IMG/VR virus record: IMGVR_UViG_3300045996_001447
Location: 1-58,770 of that record
Length of the DNA stretch: 58,770 nt
Strand: one strand, 5' to 3'
Source of the DNA: a virus
The position numbers and the translations under genes are program-made. This document shows, piece by piece, positions 43,438-51,287 of this stretch (position 1 is its first letter; each line of letters begins with the position of its first letter). The notes below the pieces were generated by a model. It saw only the letters and a program-made list of their open reading frames with translations. It made no database searches and was not told the DNA's origin.

Positions 43438-43448
43438 ACACCGAGCAC
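43438..43448 (+). promoter_or_regulatory. start-associated element ACACCGAGCAC, copy 7
   Basis: Ends 13 bases before the ATG at 43462, with GAGTAGGAACC as ribosome site between. Confidence 0.58.
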
Positions 43449-43461
43449 GAGAGTAGGAACC

Positions 43462-43845
43462 ATGACACGCCAACCCGGGATCCCCGTCGGTGACGGCGCC
43501 GCGCGCCTGTCCGGCCGCCAGCGCCGCGCCGTGGACGCCCGTATGTCCGAGGTCCTGGGCAACGACGACCGGCCGCCGGCCGTGTCCGGCTGGACCCGGT
43601 TCTCCCACCAGATGAGCGTCCAGGCCCAGGTGATCCACGGCCAGCCGCGGTTCGGCCACCTGCTCCACGCCTGCCTCACGATCCTGACCGGCGGGGCCTG
43701 GGGCCTCGTGTGGTGGGCGTGCTGGATGGGCTCGGCCCGGCGCCGCTACCAGCGCACGCGCCTGCGCCAACTCGACGCGGCCGGCCTGCTGCACCCGGGG
43801 GACCTGTTCCTCCCCGGCGGCTCCGGGCCGCGGCGGGCGCCCTAG
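43462..43845 (+). CDS. membrane protein at the convergent junction
   Basis: 127 residues, last rightward gene. A polar N-terminal half with DARMSEVLGNDDRPPAVSGW, then a membrane region LLHACLTILTGGAWGLVWWA and a basic stretch ARRRYQRTRLRQLDAAGLLH. This resembles small membrane proteins of actinobacteria that carry a single Trp-rich helix. Its stop overlaps the stop of the leftward minor-tail gene by 4 bases, with no room for a terminator between. Confidence 0.68.
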   Translation: MTRQPGIPVGDGAARLSGRQRRAVDARMSEVLGNDDRPPAVSGWTRFSHQMSVQAQVIHGQPRFGHLLHACLTILTGGAWGLVWWACWMGSARRRYQRTRLRQLDAAGLLHPGDLFLPGGSGPRRAP

Positions 43846-44528
43846 AACGGCAGGAACAGCGGCCGGGCCACCGGCGCGGCCGCAGCAGCGCCGCGGATCG
43901 CGATCGAGACCGCCACCCACGGGTGCGCGACGGCGGCGACGGCGGTACGGGTGCCGGTCGCGCCGGACGCGGCGAGGGTCTGCCGGTTGTAGCTGGACGT
44001 GCTGTAGGTCGGGTCTAGCTCTACGTCCTCGGTCATCCCGGATGGCGGGGTGAGGTTGGTTGAGGCAAAGTTCCCCGCCGCGGTCATGAACGCGCACAAC
44101 AGCAGGTCGTCGTCGCCGACCGGGGACACCGACGGCGCGACCAGCGACGTACTGTTCGCGCCGGAGGCACCGGCCGCGCCGTCCACCGGCCCGGTCGCGT
44201 GCACGTCGGTGAGCACGTAGAGCCCGGCGTGCTGGGCCGCGTCCTGGTTGCGCGGCACGGTGACCGTCTGCGCGCCTCCGGCGGTCACCGACCGGGTCCA
44301 CACCTTGAAGTGCCCGAAACCCGACCCGCCGTCCGCTTGGGTCTGCTGGGCCCACGTGCCCGCGGTGCCGGTGGGGGTGGTCATCCCGGCCAGCGTGTAG
44401 TAGTCGGTGCCGTGGATGCACACCAGGAAGTCGCCGACGGCGGTGCCGGAGCCGGTGGTGAGGGTGAGGGTGGCGGTGCCGGTGTTGTCGGAGCCGGACA
44501 GGAACTGCCGCACCCCGGGGGTCGCCAC
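43842..44528 (-). CDS. minor tail protein (beta-rich)
   Basis: 228 residues. Small, Gly/Ala/Ser/Thr-rich, beta-sandwich-like (ATLTLTTGSGTAVGDFLVCI, TVTVPRNQDAAQHAGLYVLT, LVAPSVSPVGDDDLLLCAFM) and ending VAVSIAIRGAAAAAP. This matches actinophage tail-tip or fibre decoration domains, which often bind surface sugars. Last gene of the leftward structural operon. Confidence 0.72.
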   Translation of the reverse strand: MATPGVRQFLSGSDNTGTATLTLTTGSGTAVGDFLVCIHGTDYYTLAGMTTPTGTAGTWAQQTQADGGSGFGHFKVWTRSVTAGGAQTVTVPRNQDAAQHAGLYVLTDVHATGPVDGAAGASGANSTSLVAPSVSPVGDDDLLLCAFMTAAGNFASTNLTPPSGMTEDVELDPTYSTSSYNRQTLAASGATGTRTAVAAVAHPWVAVSIAIRGAAAAAPVARPLFLPF

Positions 44529-44531
44529 CGG

Positions 44532-45326
44532 TCAGTACCCCTTGACGTAGCCGATGACCCGCCAGCGGCTCGCGGACGACCGGTAGACGGCCTGGATGTA
44601 GTCGGTGAGCCCGGCGCCGGTCGCGCTCAGCGCGGTGATGTCGGTGCCGAACGCGAACCCGCCCGACCCGGACGCCAGCGACAAGGTGCGGGCCGACGTG
44701 ACGGCCGTGTGCTCGAGCACGATCACCTGGCCGTCGGTGGGGTTGGTGGGGGCGGCCACGTTCCGGTTCCCGGAGGCGGCGAGCCGGAAGTGGGTCCCGT
44801 CCGCGGCGTTGAGCGCCACCGTGGCCCCGTCGGTGAGGTCCACCGGCGGGTACGGCTTCACCGACAGCCGCGCGTCGTTGCCCTGCGCGGCGGTGCCGGC
44901 CGTGGTGCCGTAGGAGACGGCCAGAGACCGGTCGGCGGCCAGCGTGCCGCCACCGGACAGGCCGGTGCCCGCGGACACCGAGCGGGTGGTGGGGACGTAG
45001 CCGGACAGGTCGTGGGTGTGCCCCGAGGTGGCCGCGCCGATGTCTCCGGGCACGAGCGCGTCCGACCCGCCGGTGGCATGACTCGTCTTGTGCGCGGTCG
45101 GGGTGCGCGCGTTCGAGTTCCGGCTGTCGTCGTTGCGGACCGGGTGAGACGCGGCGCTCGGGACCGGGATGACCGGCGAGGACCCGAACGTCTTGACCCC
45201 GTTGACGGTCTCGTCGCCGGACTTGTGCACCACGGCCGTATCGTTGGCCTTGTCGGCGGACAGCGCCTTGACCGATGCGCCGATCGCGGCCACGACCGCG
45301 GCCAGCCGGGCCTCCAGTGTGGCCAT
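44532..45326 (-). CDS. tail fibre-like minor tail protein
   Basis: 264 residues, GGAGGGGGTGAGCT before the ATG. A helical start, then the fibre-type repeats KSGDETVNGVKTF, ATSGHTHDLSGYVPTTR, TGLSGGGTLAADRSLAVSYG. These motifs (SGHTHD, GTGLSGGG) are hallmarks of phage fibre shafts. A C-terminal domain (YIQAVYRSSASRWRVIGYVK) probably caps the fibre. Receptor binding or fibre assembly. Confidence 0.8.
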   Translation of the reverse strand: MATLEARLAAVVAAIGASVKALSADKANDTAVVHKSGDETVNGVKTFGSSPVIPVPSAASHPVRNDDSRNSNARTPTAHKTSHATGGSDALVPGDIGAATSGHTHDLSGYVPTTRSVSAGTGLSGGGTLAADRSLAVSYGTTAGTAAQGNDARLSVKPYPPVDLTDGATVALNAADGTHFRLAASGNRNVAAPTNPTDGQVIVLEHTAVTSARTLSLASGSGGFAFGTDITALSATGAGLTDYIQAVYRSSASRWRVIGYVKGY

Positions 45327-45358
45327 AGCTCACCCCCTCCGGGTGCGGAGAGGTGGAC

Positions 45359-46045
45359 TCAGACCAGCGCGGCGTTGTAGTCGGCCACGAGATCCCGGTC
45401 GGTGTTGCCGAGGTCGGCGGCCGCGGCCGCGGCGATGTTCGTCCGCGCCTGGGCCTGCTGGGTGCTGTTGAGCCCCTGCGCGGCGTCCACCCGGACCCGG
45501 TTGGCCAGCGCGGTGGTGATCGCACTGACGTCCGAGTCGGTGTCCTGGATCAGCGCCTGCAGCTCGCCCAAGGTGTCGGCGAGGGTGTCCGCCCCGCCGA
45601 TCAGCTCGGACTTGGCGTTGGCGATGGCCGCGGCGATGGCGCTGGCCGACAGCGTGGAGCCGGTGGCCGCGGGGGCCGCGTCGTCGATCACGTCGGCCAC
45701 CGCCGAGGTGATCTCCGTGTCCGTCTTGGACGACGACCAGGCGGTGGTGGTGGACGGGGCGCCGTCGTCGATCGCGTCGGCCACCGCCCCGGCGCGCGCC
45801 GTGGCGATCTCGGTGGACGTCTTGGACGACGACCACACCGAGGACGTGGACGTGGTGGCGTCGTCGATCCCGGACGCGGTGGCGATGGCTCCGTGGATCT
45901 CGTTGAGCGCGTTCACCAGCGACGTCTTGTCGGTGGTGGCCAGCGCGGTCAGGTCCGCGGCGTTGCCGTTGATCAGTACGCGTAGCGCCTTGTCCCCGGT
46001 ACCGCTGGCCTGGGCCAGCTCCTGCAGGCGGGTCTCCAGCGTCAT
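45359..46045 (-). CDS. minor tail / fibre protein with repeats
   Basis: 228 residues, GATGGAGGAACG before the ATG. Two copies of a unit with WSSSKTSTEIATARAGAVAD and WSSSKTDTEITSAVADVIDD, and Ala-rich helices (SASAIAAAIANAKSELIGGA) point to a helical, trimeric fibre shaft. The end TNIAAAAAADLGNTDRDLVA resembles fibre foot domains. Goes with the next fibre gene. Confidence 0.76.
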   Translation of the reverse strand: MTLETRLQELAQASGTGDKALRVLINGNAADLTALATTDKTSLVNALNEIHGAIATASGIDDATTSTSSVWSSSKTSTEIATARAGAVADAIDDGAPSTTTAWSSSKTDTEITSAVADVIDDAAPAATGSTLSASAIAAAIANAKSELIGGADTLADTLGELQALIQDTDSDVSAITTALANRVRVDAAQGLNSTQQAQARTNIAAAAAADLGNTDRDLVADYNAALV

Positions 46046-46055
46046 CGTTCCTCCA

Positions 46056-46646
46056 TCAGAGCAGGGCGTTCCGGTACCAGAGCGTCAGGTCCGGGATGTC
46101 GTCGTAGGCGGGGTGCGGGTCGGGATCGATCGCATGGGCGGCGATCGATGTGCCGATCTCGGCCGTGACCTCCACCCGGGTCGGTCGGTCGGCGATGGCG
46201 GCCCGGTCGGGGCGGAACCGCCCGTCGGTGCCGCGGCGCAGCGCGACCGGCAGGTCTACCGGCGCGGTGTCGGCGTCCACGATCACCGATCCGCCGGGGG
46301 CCGGGACGTCCGGGCCGTCGGGGTCCTCGGGGTCCCCGCCGCCCGGGTTGACCGTGGCCCCGGCGGTGATGGCCAGCCGGGCGCCGAGCGCCACGGTGTA
46401 GTCGCCGCCCTCGGGCAACCGGACCGCCTCGGGCGCCCAGTGCTCCCCGGGACGCGGCTCGGCGCGGGCCACCAGGGTGCCGTTGACCCGGATCGCCCCG
46501 ACGTCCTGGTCCAGGTACTCCAGCTCCACGGTGCTGGCACCGACCCAGCGGGTGCCGAGGGCCACCGGGTCACCGGTGAGCGGGTCGTCCAGCGTGCGGG
46601 TGTCGGCGTAGAACACCCGGTCTACCGCCAGGATGAGATCACGCAC
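46056..46646 (-). CDS. minor tail protein
   Basis: 196 residues from a GTG that overlaps the stop of the membrane gene before it by 8 bases. Upstream in-frame starts are possible. ILAVDRVFYADTRTLDDPLT and VELEYLDQDVGAIRVNGTLV are beta-rich. A Pro/Gly/Asp linker precedes a C-terminal segment (VEVTAEIGTSIAAHAIDPDP) that ends with a hook-like YDDIPDLTLWYRNALL, shared by actinophage fibre-associated proteins. Probably a tail-tip or fibre-base component. Confidence 0.7.
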   Translation of the reverse strand: MRDLILAVDRVFYADTRTLDDPLTGDPVALGTRWVGASTVELEYLDQDVGAIRVNGTLVARAEPRPGEHWAPEAVRLPEGGDYTVALGARLAITAGATVNPGGGDPEDPDGPDVPAPGGSVIVDADTAPVDLPVALRRGTDGRFRPDRAAIADRPTRVEVTAEIGTSIAAHAIDPDPHPAYDDIPDLTLWYRNALL

Positions 46647-46968
46647 TGTGCCGGGCACGGCTACCCCCTCCGCTGTGTGGGTCCTCGTCACCGCGCATCC
46701 GCCGGACCTCGGCCCAGCCGATCAGCGCCACGCCGATCGCGCCGGCCACAAGTTGCCAGGTGACCGGCTCCCCGATGCGCTCGATCCGCGAGCCGACGAT
46801 GGTTACCAGCACGAGTCCGACGCCGGCCCGGCGCAGCCTCCGCGACAGCGGGGCGCCGGCCCAGCCCCGGCACATCGCGCCGATCAGCAGCAGCGCGACC
46901 ACCGTCGTCAGCAGCCGCGCCACGTCAAGCAGCGCGATGATCGGCGTCCCGAACGCCCCGTGTGGCAT
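46639..46968 (-). CDS. membrane protein, holin candidate
   Basis: 109 residues. TPIIALLDVARLLTTVVALL then LLIGAMC, RAGVGLVLVTIVGSRIE, and WQLVAGAIGVALIGW make three membrane helices, and the tail is basic. It lies between fibre genes and the endolysin and could be a holin or holin-partner. Similar membrane proteins at 46972, 49625 and 50904 make it hard to say which is the holin. Confidence 0.68.
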   Translation of the reverse strand: MPHGAFGTPIIALLDVARLLTTVVALLLIGAMCRGWAGAPLSRRLRRAGVGLVLVTIVGSRIERIGEPVTWQLVAGAIGVALIGWAEVRRMRGDEDPHSGGGSRARHSA

Positions 46969-46971
46969 GGC

Positions 46972-47379
46972 TCAGCTCGTCCAGGTGTCCCCGTGGGCCA
47001 CCACGCCCGAGTCGCCGCAGGTCTCCGCGGCCGTCACGGGGCCGGCGACCGGGACGTCCGGGGTCAGGACGTTGCCGAGGTTGTCCCGGGGGCTGGCCAC
47101 CGGGGTCACGTCGTCCTTGGCCGCGGCCACGGTGCGGAACGAGGCCACCACGCCGGTGATCAGCGGGAGCACGCCGGCCACCACGGTGCCGACCGCGGTG
47201 ACGGTGTTCTGGGCCTCGGCCCCGGCCAGTGTGATCGCCTCGCCCTGTGCGGCCGACAGCACGCCGAACGTCACGAGCGCGGACACCACGCCGGAGGCCG
47301 CGGCCCAGGCGGTGCCCACCTTGCTGGCCGCGTTCTTGAGCGGGTTCGGGCGGTCGACGGGGGAAACCTGGGTCGTCAT
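46972..47379 (-). CDS. membrane protein, holin candidate
   Basis: 135 residues. SKVGTAWAAASGVVSALVTF and VTAVGTVVAGVLPLITGVVA are two membrane segments separated by a Gln/Glu turn, followed by a polar C-terminus. This matches two-helix actinophage holins. It overlaps the next small gene by 4 bases and lies just downstream of the endolysin. Confidence 0.7.
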   Translation of the reverse strand: MTTQVSPVDRPNPLKNAASKVGTAWAAASGVVSALVTFGVLSAAQGEAITLAGAEAQNTVTAVGTVVAGVLPLITGVVASFRTVAAAKDDVTPVASPRDNLGNVLTPDVPVAGPVTAAETCGDSGVVAHGDTWTS

Positions 47380-47492
47380 CTGCTGTTCCTCTCGGTGAAC
47401 CGCCGGGCTCGTACCCGGCGGACGATCTCGAACGCGTGACCGGCCAGCACGAGGGCCGCGCCCAGGGCGCGCTCGGCCGGCGTCGGGGTCAC
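47376..47492 (-). CDS. very small helical protein in lysis cassette
   Basis: 38 residues, GTG overlapping the endolysin stop. ERALGAALVLAGHAFEIVRR is an amphipathic or weakly hydrophobic helix, ending in basic residues. It could be a small lysis accessory peptide. Coupled both ways. Confidence 0.52.
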   Translation of the reverse strand: MTPTPAERALGAALVLAGHAFEIVRRVRARRFTERNSR

Positions 47493-48463
47493 TTGGTCCG
47501 CCACCACTGGATGACCGCGCCGTCCGGGCAGGACAGCACGATCTCGATCATGTCGGCCGCGGGCGGTGCGCCGGTGACCCAGCCGAACCCGACGAACCGT
47601 TCCGAGCCGTTCGGGCCGACCGGGTGGTCCTGGTGGTCGTGCAGCGGGACGTTCGGGTTCCACGCCTTGGCCCGCAGCCACCACCGTCCAAGGTGGATCC
47701 ATCCGCCGCGGCCACAGTGGTCCACCTTGAGCAGGCCGGTACCGGGCTCGAACGCCAGCGGTACCCGGATGGTCGGCCATTCCCGCTTGGGCTGGTCCTT
47801 GGTGGGCTCGGGGGACTTGACGTAGATCATCGGGTCGTCTCCGAACAGGGGCTGGGGAGCGGGCAGGGGTGGCGGGGGCTGGCGCGGGGCGCCGGGTGCG
47901 TTGACGCTGGGGAGGATCCGGTCGCCGAGCCCACGGCAGCGGTCCCAGCGGTTGCGCCGGTCGGCCAGGCCGTTGGTCCCGCCGTTGATCGCCCGGGTGA
48001 CCCCGACCAGGTCTCCGGCGTCACACATGGCGTTGATCCGGGCGCGGGCCACGGTCCAGTACCAGACCGGCCCGAGGAACACGTAGCGGTCCGAGGCCAG
48101 CTCGGCCGGATGGTCCACAAAGTACGTCGGGGTGGGCACGAGGCCGCGGCCGTGCGCCCAGCGCGAGACCGCGGTGTAGTTGGCCCGGCCGGTGATCTGG
48201 ATGGGGCCGCGGCCCTTGAACCGGCGCCCGTCCCCGCGCACCGTGTTGCCGAGGTCGCGCCGGCCTTCGTACGCCGCGCCCGAGGCGATCTCCTCCATGT
48301 AGCGCAGCCCGGCGGACTCGTGGCCGAGCTGGGCGCACCACATCGCGGCACGGTTGCGGGTGGTGCACCCGGCGGTGAGCATCGCCGCGTTGCACGGACC
48401 CACGTAGCGCTCGGCCACCGCGCGGGAACAGCCCATCGCGCTGGCCAGGGTGGCGGTGTCCAT
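47489..48463 (-). CDS. endolysin, glycoside hydrolase family 19-like
   Basis: 324 residues, ATG sharing TGATG with the previous stop. MWCAQLGHESAGLRYMEEIA contains the catalytic Glu of GH19, and the second acidic motif is near SGAAYEGRRDLGN. RRFKGRGPIQITGRANY is the GH19 signature, and TRAINGGTNGLADR closes the domain. After a Pro-rich linker the C-terminal 110 residues (WIHLGRWWLRAKAWNPNV and onward) are an unrecognised beta-rich domain, perhaps a wall-binding or adapter module. It digests cell wall sugars at lysis. Confidence 0.88.
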   Translation of the reverse strand: MDTATLASAMGCSRAVAERYVGPCNAAMLTAGCTTRNRAAMWCAQLGHESAGLRYMEEIASGAAYEGRRDLGNTVRGDGRRFKGRGPIQITGRANYTAVSRWAHGRGLVPTPTYFVDHPAELASDRYVFLGPVWYWTVARARINAMCDAGDLVGVTRAINGGTNGLADRRNRWDRCRGLGDRILPSVNAPGAPRQPPPPLPAPQPLFGDDPMIYVKSPEPTKDQPKREWPTIRVPLAFEPGTGLLKVDHCGRGGWIHLGRWWLRAKAWNPNVPLHDHQDHPVGPNGSERFVGFGWVTGAPPAADMIEIVLSCPDGAVIQWWRTK

Positions 48464-48870
48464 CAGTCCCGCAGGCGGTCCGGGTTCACGCCGGTCCCGC
48501 ACGTCGGGCAGCACACGAGGTCCGGCGTCGGTGCGGCGTAGGACTGGGGCGTCCCGCCTCGGCGCTCGTCGTGCTCCGGGGCCCAGTCCGGCGGAGGCCA
48601 ATCCTGGTCGGTCTGCGGGTCGATCGTGGGCAGCGGCTCGGGGTCGGCGTAGTGGCCGCCACCGTCCGCGCCCAGGCTGGGGTCGTAGATGCTGCGCGGC
48701 ACCCGGGGCTGCTGGCCCTGGTCGCGCTGGTCGTGCTGGTCGCGGTAGTCGGCCATCGGGGAGCCTCCGGCGTAGCTGGGGAGCATGTAGGTAACCGACG
48801 GGTCAGCGGGCGTCGGGTCCCAGTCCCAGGAACCGTCCGACCGCGCCGCCCACTGACCCATCGGGATCAC
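48463..48870 (-). CDS. hypothetical protein with zinc-ribbon end
   Basis: 135 residues. Low-complexity Asp/Gln/Pro/Arg middle (DYRDQHDQRDQGQQPRVPRS) and a C-terminal LVCCPTCGTGVNPDRLRD with two Cys pairs, a half zinc ribbon. No fold evident in the first 80 residues. It is coupled to the endolysin. Confidence 0.62.
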   Translation of the reverse strand: MIPMGQWAARSDGSWDWDPTPADPSVTYMLPSYAGGSPMADYRDQHDQRDQGQQPRVPRSIYDPSLGADGGGHYADPEPLPTIDPQTDQDWPPPDWAPEHDERRGGTPQSYAAPTPDLVCCPTCGTGVNPDRLRD

Positions 48871-49257
48871 TCAGCCCTGGGACTCGTCCACGACGACCGG
48901 GCCACCCTCGGCCGGGGGCTCCGGGAGCGGGTCCGGGGTCGGGGCCTCCTCGGTCTGGTCGAACAGGCCGGCCACCTGGTCGAAAGCGGACTTGGTGTTC
49001 GTGGCCGCGTCGGACTCGGCCACGTCCTCGCCCTCCAGCTCGGCGTTGCGCACCCGGAGCCGGGAGTTCTCGGCCAGCAGCTCGGAGATCCGCGGGCCCA
49101 GGTTGTCCCGGAGCCCGGCGGCCACGTCGTTGAGCACCTGCGACACGTCAGCCATGCCATTCCCCAATCCGTTGATCTTGCTTTCCACTCTCCAGACCGT
49201 GGCCTGGATGTCAGACAACACCTTGCGCGACAGGAACATCCGGTCCCACCAGCTCAT
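48871..49257 (-). CDS. coiled-coil protein
   Basis: 128 residues. An N-terminal helix with a hydrophobic face (WWDRMFLSRKVLSDIQATVW), then a coiled coil (SQVLNDVAAGLRDNLGPRIS, ELLAENSRLRVRNAELEGED), and an acidic Pro-rich tail. Similar short coiled-coil proteins lie in actinophage lysis cassettes. May be a spanin-like or holin-partner protein, but no membrane segment is seen. Confidence 0.66.
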   Translation of the reverse strand: MSWWDRMFLSRKVLSDIQATVWRVESKINGLGNGMADVSQVLNDVAAGLRDNLGPRISELLAENSRLRVRNAELEGEDVAESDAATNTKSAFDQVAGLFDQTEEAPTPDPLPEPPAEGGPVVVDESQG

Positions 49258-49628
49258 CGGCTCCCCTCCCTGTTGTTCCGGGCCCGCGCCGCGGCACGGA
49301 CCCGGCGGGCCTCCAACTCGGCCCGGATCGTGGGGACCTTGCGCTGAGCGGGGACCCGGGCCCGTATCGGCTGGGTGTCAGCGGCGGTCATCCGGTCCCG
49401 GTAGCCGGGGTTGTACTCGGCCAGGTGGGACAGGTTGCGGTAGAAGTGCGCGTCCGACTCGGCCAGCGCGAGGCGCTGGGCCGTGGTCATCAGCCCGGCC
49501 AGCTCGATCCGGTCGGCCAGCGCGATGTACCAGGGGCACCGCCCCGAGCCGCACTGGCCACAGTCCGAGCCGTCCCGGTAGTGGTCGTGGCGGTCGGCGG
49601 GATGCCCGCACACGCAGCGGCTCATCAT
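49254..49628 (-). CDS. zinc-finger-like protein in lysis region
   Basis: 124 residues, ATG overlapping the previous stop. SRCVCGHPADRHDHYRDGSD and CGQCGSGRCPWYIALAD form a Cys/His cluster for one or two zincs. A helical C-terminal half (AQRLALAESDAHFYRNLSHL) ends basic. The CxCGHxxxxH pattern recurs in proteins across this genome. Function unknown. Confidence 0.66.
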   Translation of the reverse strand: MMSRCVCGHPADRHDHYRDGSDCGQCGSGRCPWYIALADRIELAGLMTTAQRLALAESDAHFYRNLSHLAEYNPGYRDRMTAADTQPIRARVPAQRKVPTIRAELEARRVRAAARARNNREGSR

Positions 49629-50218
49629 GTCGGTGGCCTCCGGTCCTCGCGCAGCTCGTGCCGGCCGTGGCCGGTGGCCTCCTCCGGATCCACCGCGTCC
49701 ACCGGTTCGGTCGGCTCGGGCGCGCGCCGGGCCGGGCGTCGGGGCTCGTCCAGCACCGGGGTGCCCTCCAGGCGCAGCACGGCGTTGGTGGCCAGCAGCG
49801 CCACGTGGTCGGCCGCTCGCGGGCCGGTGACCCGGCGCCGGTTCATGGCCTCCCGGATCGCGGTCCGGACCTGTTCCTGGCGCTGCGGGTAGGCCCGGGT
49901 CCGCTTCCGCTGGTAGGCGCCGACCTCGATCACGCCGATCAGTAGCAGCAGCATCCCGACCGTCCACATGACCACGCGGGCGGTGGTGGCGGCCTGGGTG
50001 ACGATCTTGTCCAGGCCGTCGTAGAGCGCCCAGGCGGTGGCCGTGGTCTGGCCGAACGTCCCAACCGACACCTCGGCCACGTGCCGGGCGAGGATCCGCC
50101 CCGGACCGGAGCGCCGACGCGCGGCGTACAAGTAGCGGACCAGGACCATCAGCACCGCACCGGAGACGAGCGCGGCCAGCCCGGCCGCGATCAGGCGCAG
50201 CAGATCAGGTGTGCTCAC
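49625..50218 (-). CDS. membrane protein, holin-like
   Basis: 197 residues from a GTG overlapping the previous stop. LLRLIAAGLAALVSGAVLMV and ARVVMWTVGMLLLLIGVIEV are two membrane helices with a soluble stretch between. The C-terminal 100 residues are charged and soluble. Possibly a pinholin-like or regulatory membrane protein. Coupled to the collagen-like gene. Confidence 0.66.
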   Translation of the reverse strand: MSTPDLLRLIAAGLAALVSGAVLMVLVRYLYAARRRSGPGRILARHVAEVSVGTFGQTTATAWALYDGLDKIVTQAATTARVVMWTVGMLLLLIGVIEVGAYQRKRTRAYPQRQEQVRTAIREAMNRRRVTGPRAADHVALLATNAVLRLEGTPVLDEPRRPARRAPEPTEPVDAVDPEEATGHGRHELREDRRPPT

Positions 50219-50907
50219 TCGGTCCCCGGGTCGGTGGTGGGAGCGGGTTCCTCGGACACGCATCCGAGGCCCTGCTGGCCGGAAGCGAACTGGACCGGCT
50301 GGAGGCTGGTCCCCTCGGGACAGGTCGGCCCCGGCGGGCCCTGGGCCCCGTCACGGCCGGGCTGGCCGTCGACACCGTCGCGGCCGGGCTGTCCGTCGAC
50401 ACCGTCGCGGCCGTCGCGGCCCTGGCACATCGCAGGTTCGGCCAGGCACGGCGGGGAGAGCCCGTCCACGCCGTTGGTGCCGGCCAGGCCGTCCACGCCG
50501 TTGGTGCCGTTCTGGCCCGCCAGGCCGTTGGTGCCGTTGGTGCCGTTGACCCCGGGGGTGCCAGGGGTTCCCGGAGCGCCGAGCCCGCCCGGCTTGCCGG
50601 GGGTACCGGGGGCCCCGGCATCTCCCGGGGCACCGGCGCGGGTGATCACGTACGGGCCGGCGCGGCGCGCGTCGTTGGCCGCGGCGCAGGTGCCCAGGTT
50701 GGCCAGCTCGGCCGACGCAGCCGAGCGCTGGGAACAGATCTCGGCCACCGGGGTGATGACCTTGTCGGCCTTGGACGCGGTCACCCCGGCCAGCCCCCAG
50801 CCGCCGAGCGCGGCCAGGAACATCAGCACGAGCCCCACGAGCACGGCGCGCGGGTCGAACCGGGCATGAGCAACGGCAGAACGCACCTGGGCAACCGGGT
50901 GGATCAT
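50215..50907 (-). CDS. membrane-anchored collagen-like protein
   Basis: 230 residues. One membrane helix near the start (AVLVGLVLMFLAALGGWGLA). A linker with paired Cys follows (EICSQRSAASAELANLGTCA). Then Gly-x-y repeats over about 100 residues, many GTPGTPG, GTNGTNG and DGRDG units, interrupted by LSPPCLAEPAMCQG. The last 40 residues have two Cys. Collagen-like stretches are usual in tail fibres, but a membrane anchor is not. Sits in the lysis cassette, so it may cross the envelope like a spanin or be displayed outside. Confidence 0.75.
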   Translation of the reverse strand: MIHPVAQVRSAVAHARFDPRAVLVGLVLMFLAALGGWGLAGVTASKADKVITPVAEICSQRSAASAELANLGTCAAANDARRAGPYVITRAGAPGDAGAPGTPGKPGGLGAPGTPGTPGVNGTNGTNGLAGQNGTNGVDGLAGTNGVDGLSPPCLAEPAMCQGRDGRDGVDGQPGRDGVDGQPGRDGAQGPPGPTCPEGTSLQPVQFASGQQGLGCVSEEPAPTTDPGTE

Positions 50908-51209
50908 GGCGGACCCTCGGATCGGGATCGGTGGTGGCGCCCGACGTCAGGACGATCAGCGGCGGGTAACGGAGCAGTGGCCGAGGGGAACTCCGGAACC
51001 GGATCCGGGGCCGGGTCCTCGGGGGACGCGGGGTCGGAGGGCTTGGGGCCCTTGACGCCGGTGACGATGGCGCCGATCAGGGCGATGATGCCGCCGTCGA
51101 TCACCGGGTTGGCCGTGTGGCCAGGGATGACGAACTGGCCGCCGATATCGGCGCCCAGGTAGGTCAGCAGCACCAGAACCACGATGATCACGACAGGCCG
51201 GGGGATCAT
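50904..51209 (-). CDS. small membrane protein, holin candidate
   Basis: 101 residues, GGAGG 6 bases before the ATG. PRPVVIIVVLVLLTYLGADI is a membrane helix, and DGGIIALIGAIVTGVKG a second one. A Pro/Ser/Asp-rich acidic tail and a basic end follow. Two helices and a charged end fit holins. First gene of the lysis cassette, coupled to the collagen-like gene by an overlap. Confidence 0.68.
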   Translation of the reverse strand: MIPRPVVIIVVLVLLTYLGADIGGQFVIPGHTANPVIDGGIIALIGAIVTGVKGPKPSDPASPEDPAPDPVPEFPSATAPLPAADRPDVGRHHRSRSEGPP

Positions 51210-51287
51210 GTGTGCCTCCGGATGCCGGAACCTCCCGAGTAGGGGTGCCACCAGTCCAACGACCGGGGGCCAGGTGGCGGTACGCAT

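Noticed and set aside
43183-45525. Long open minus frame of 780 codons across the convergent junction
   Set aside because: Low-complexity Arg/Pro/Gly. It overlaps well-supported genes on both strands.
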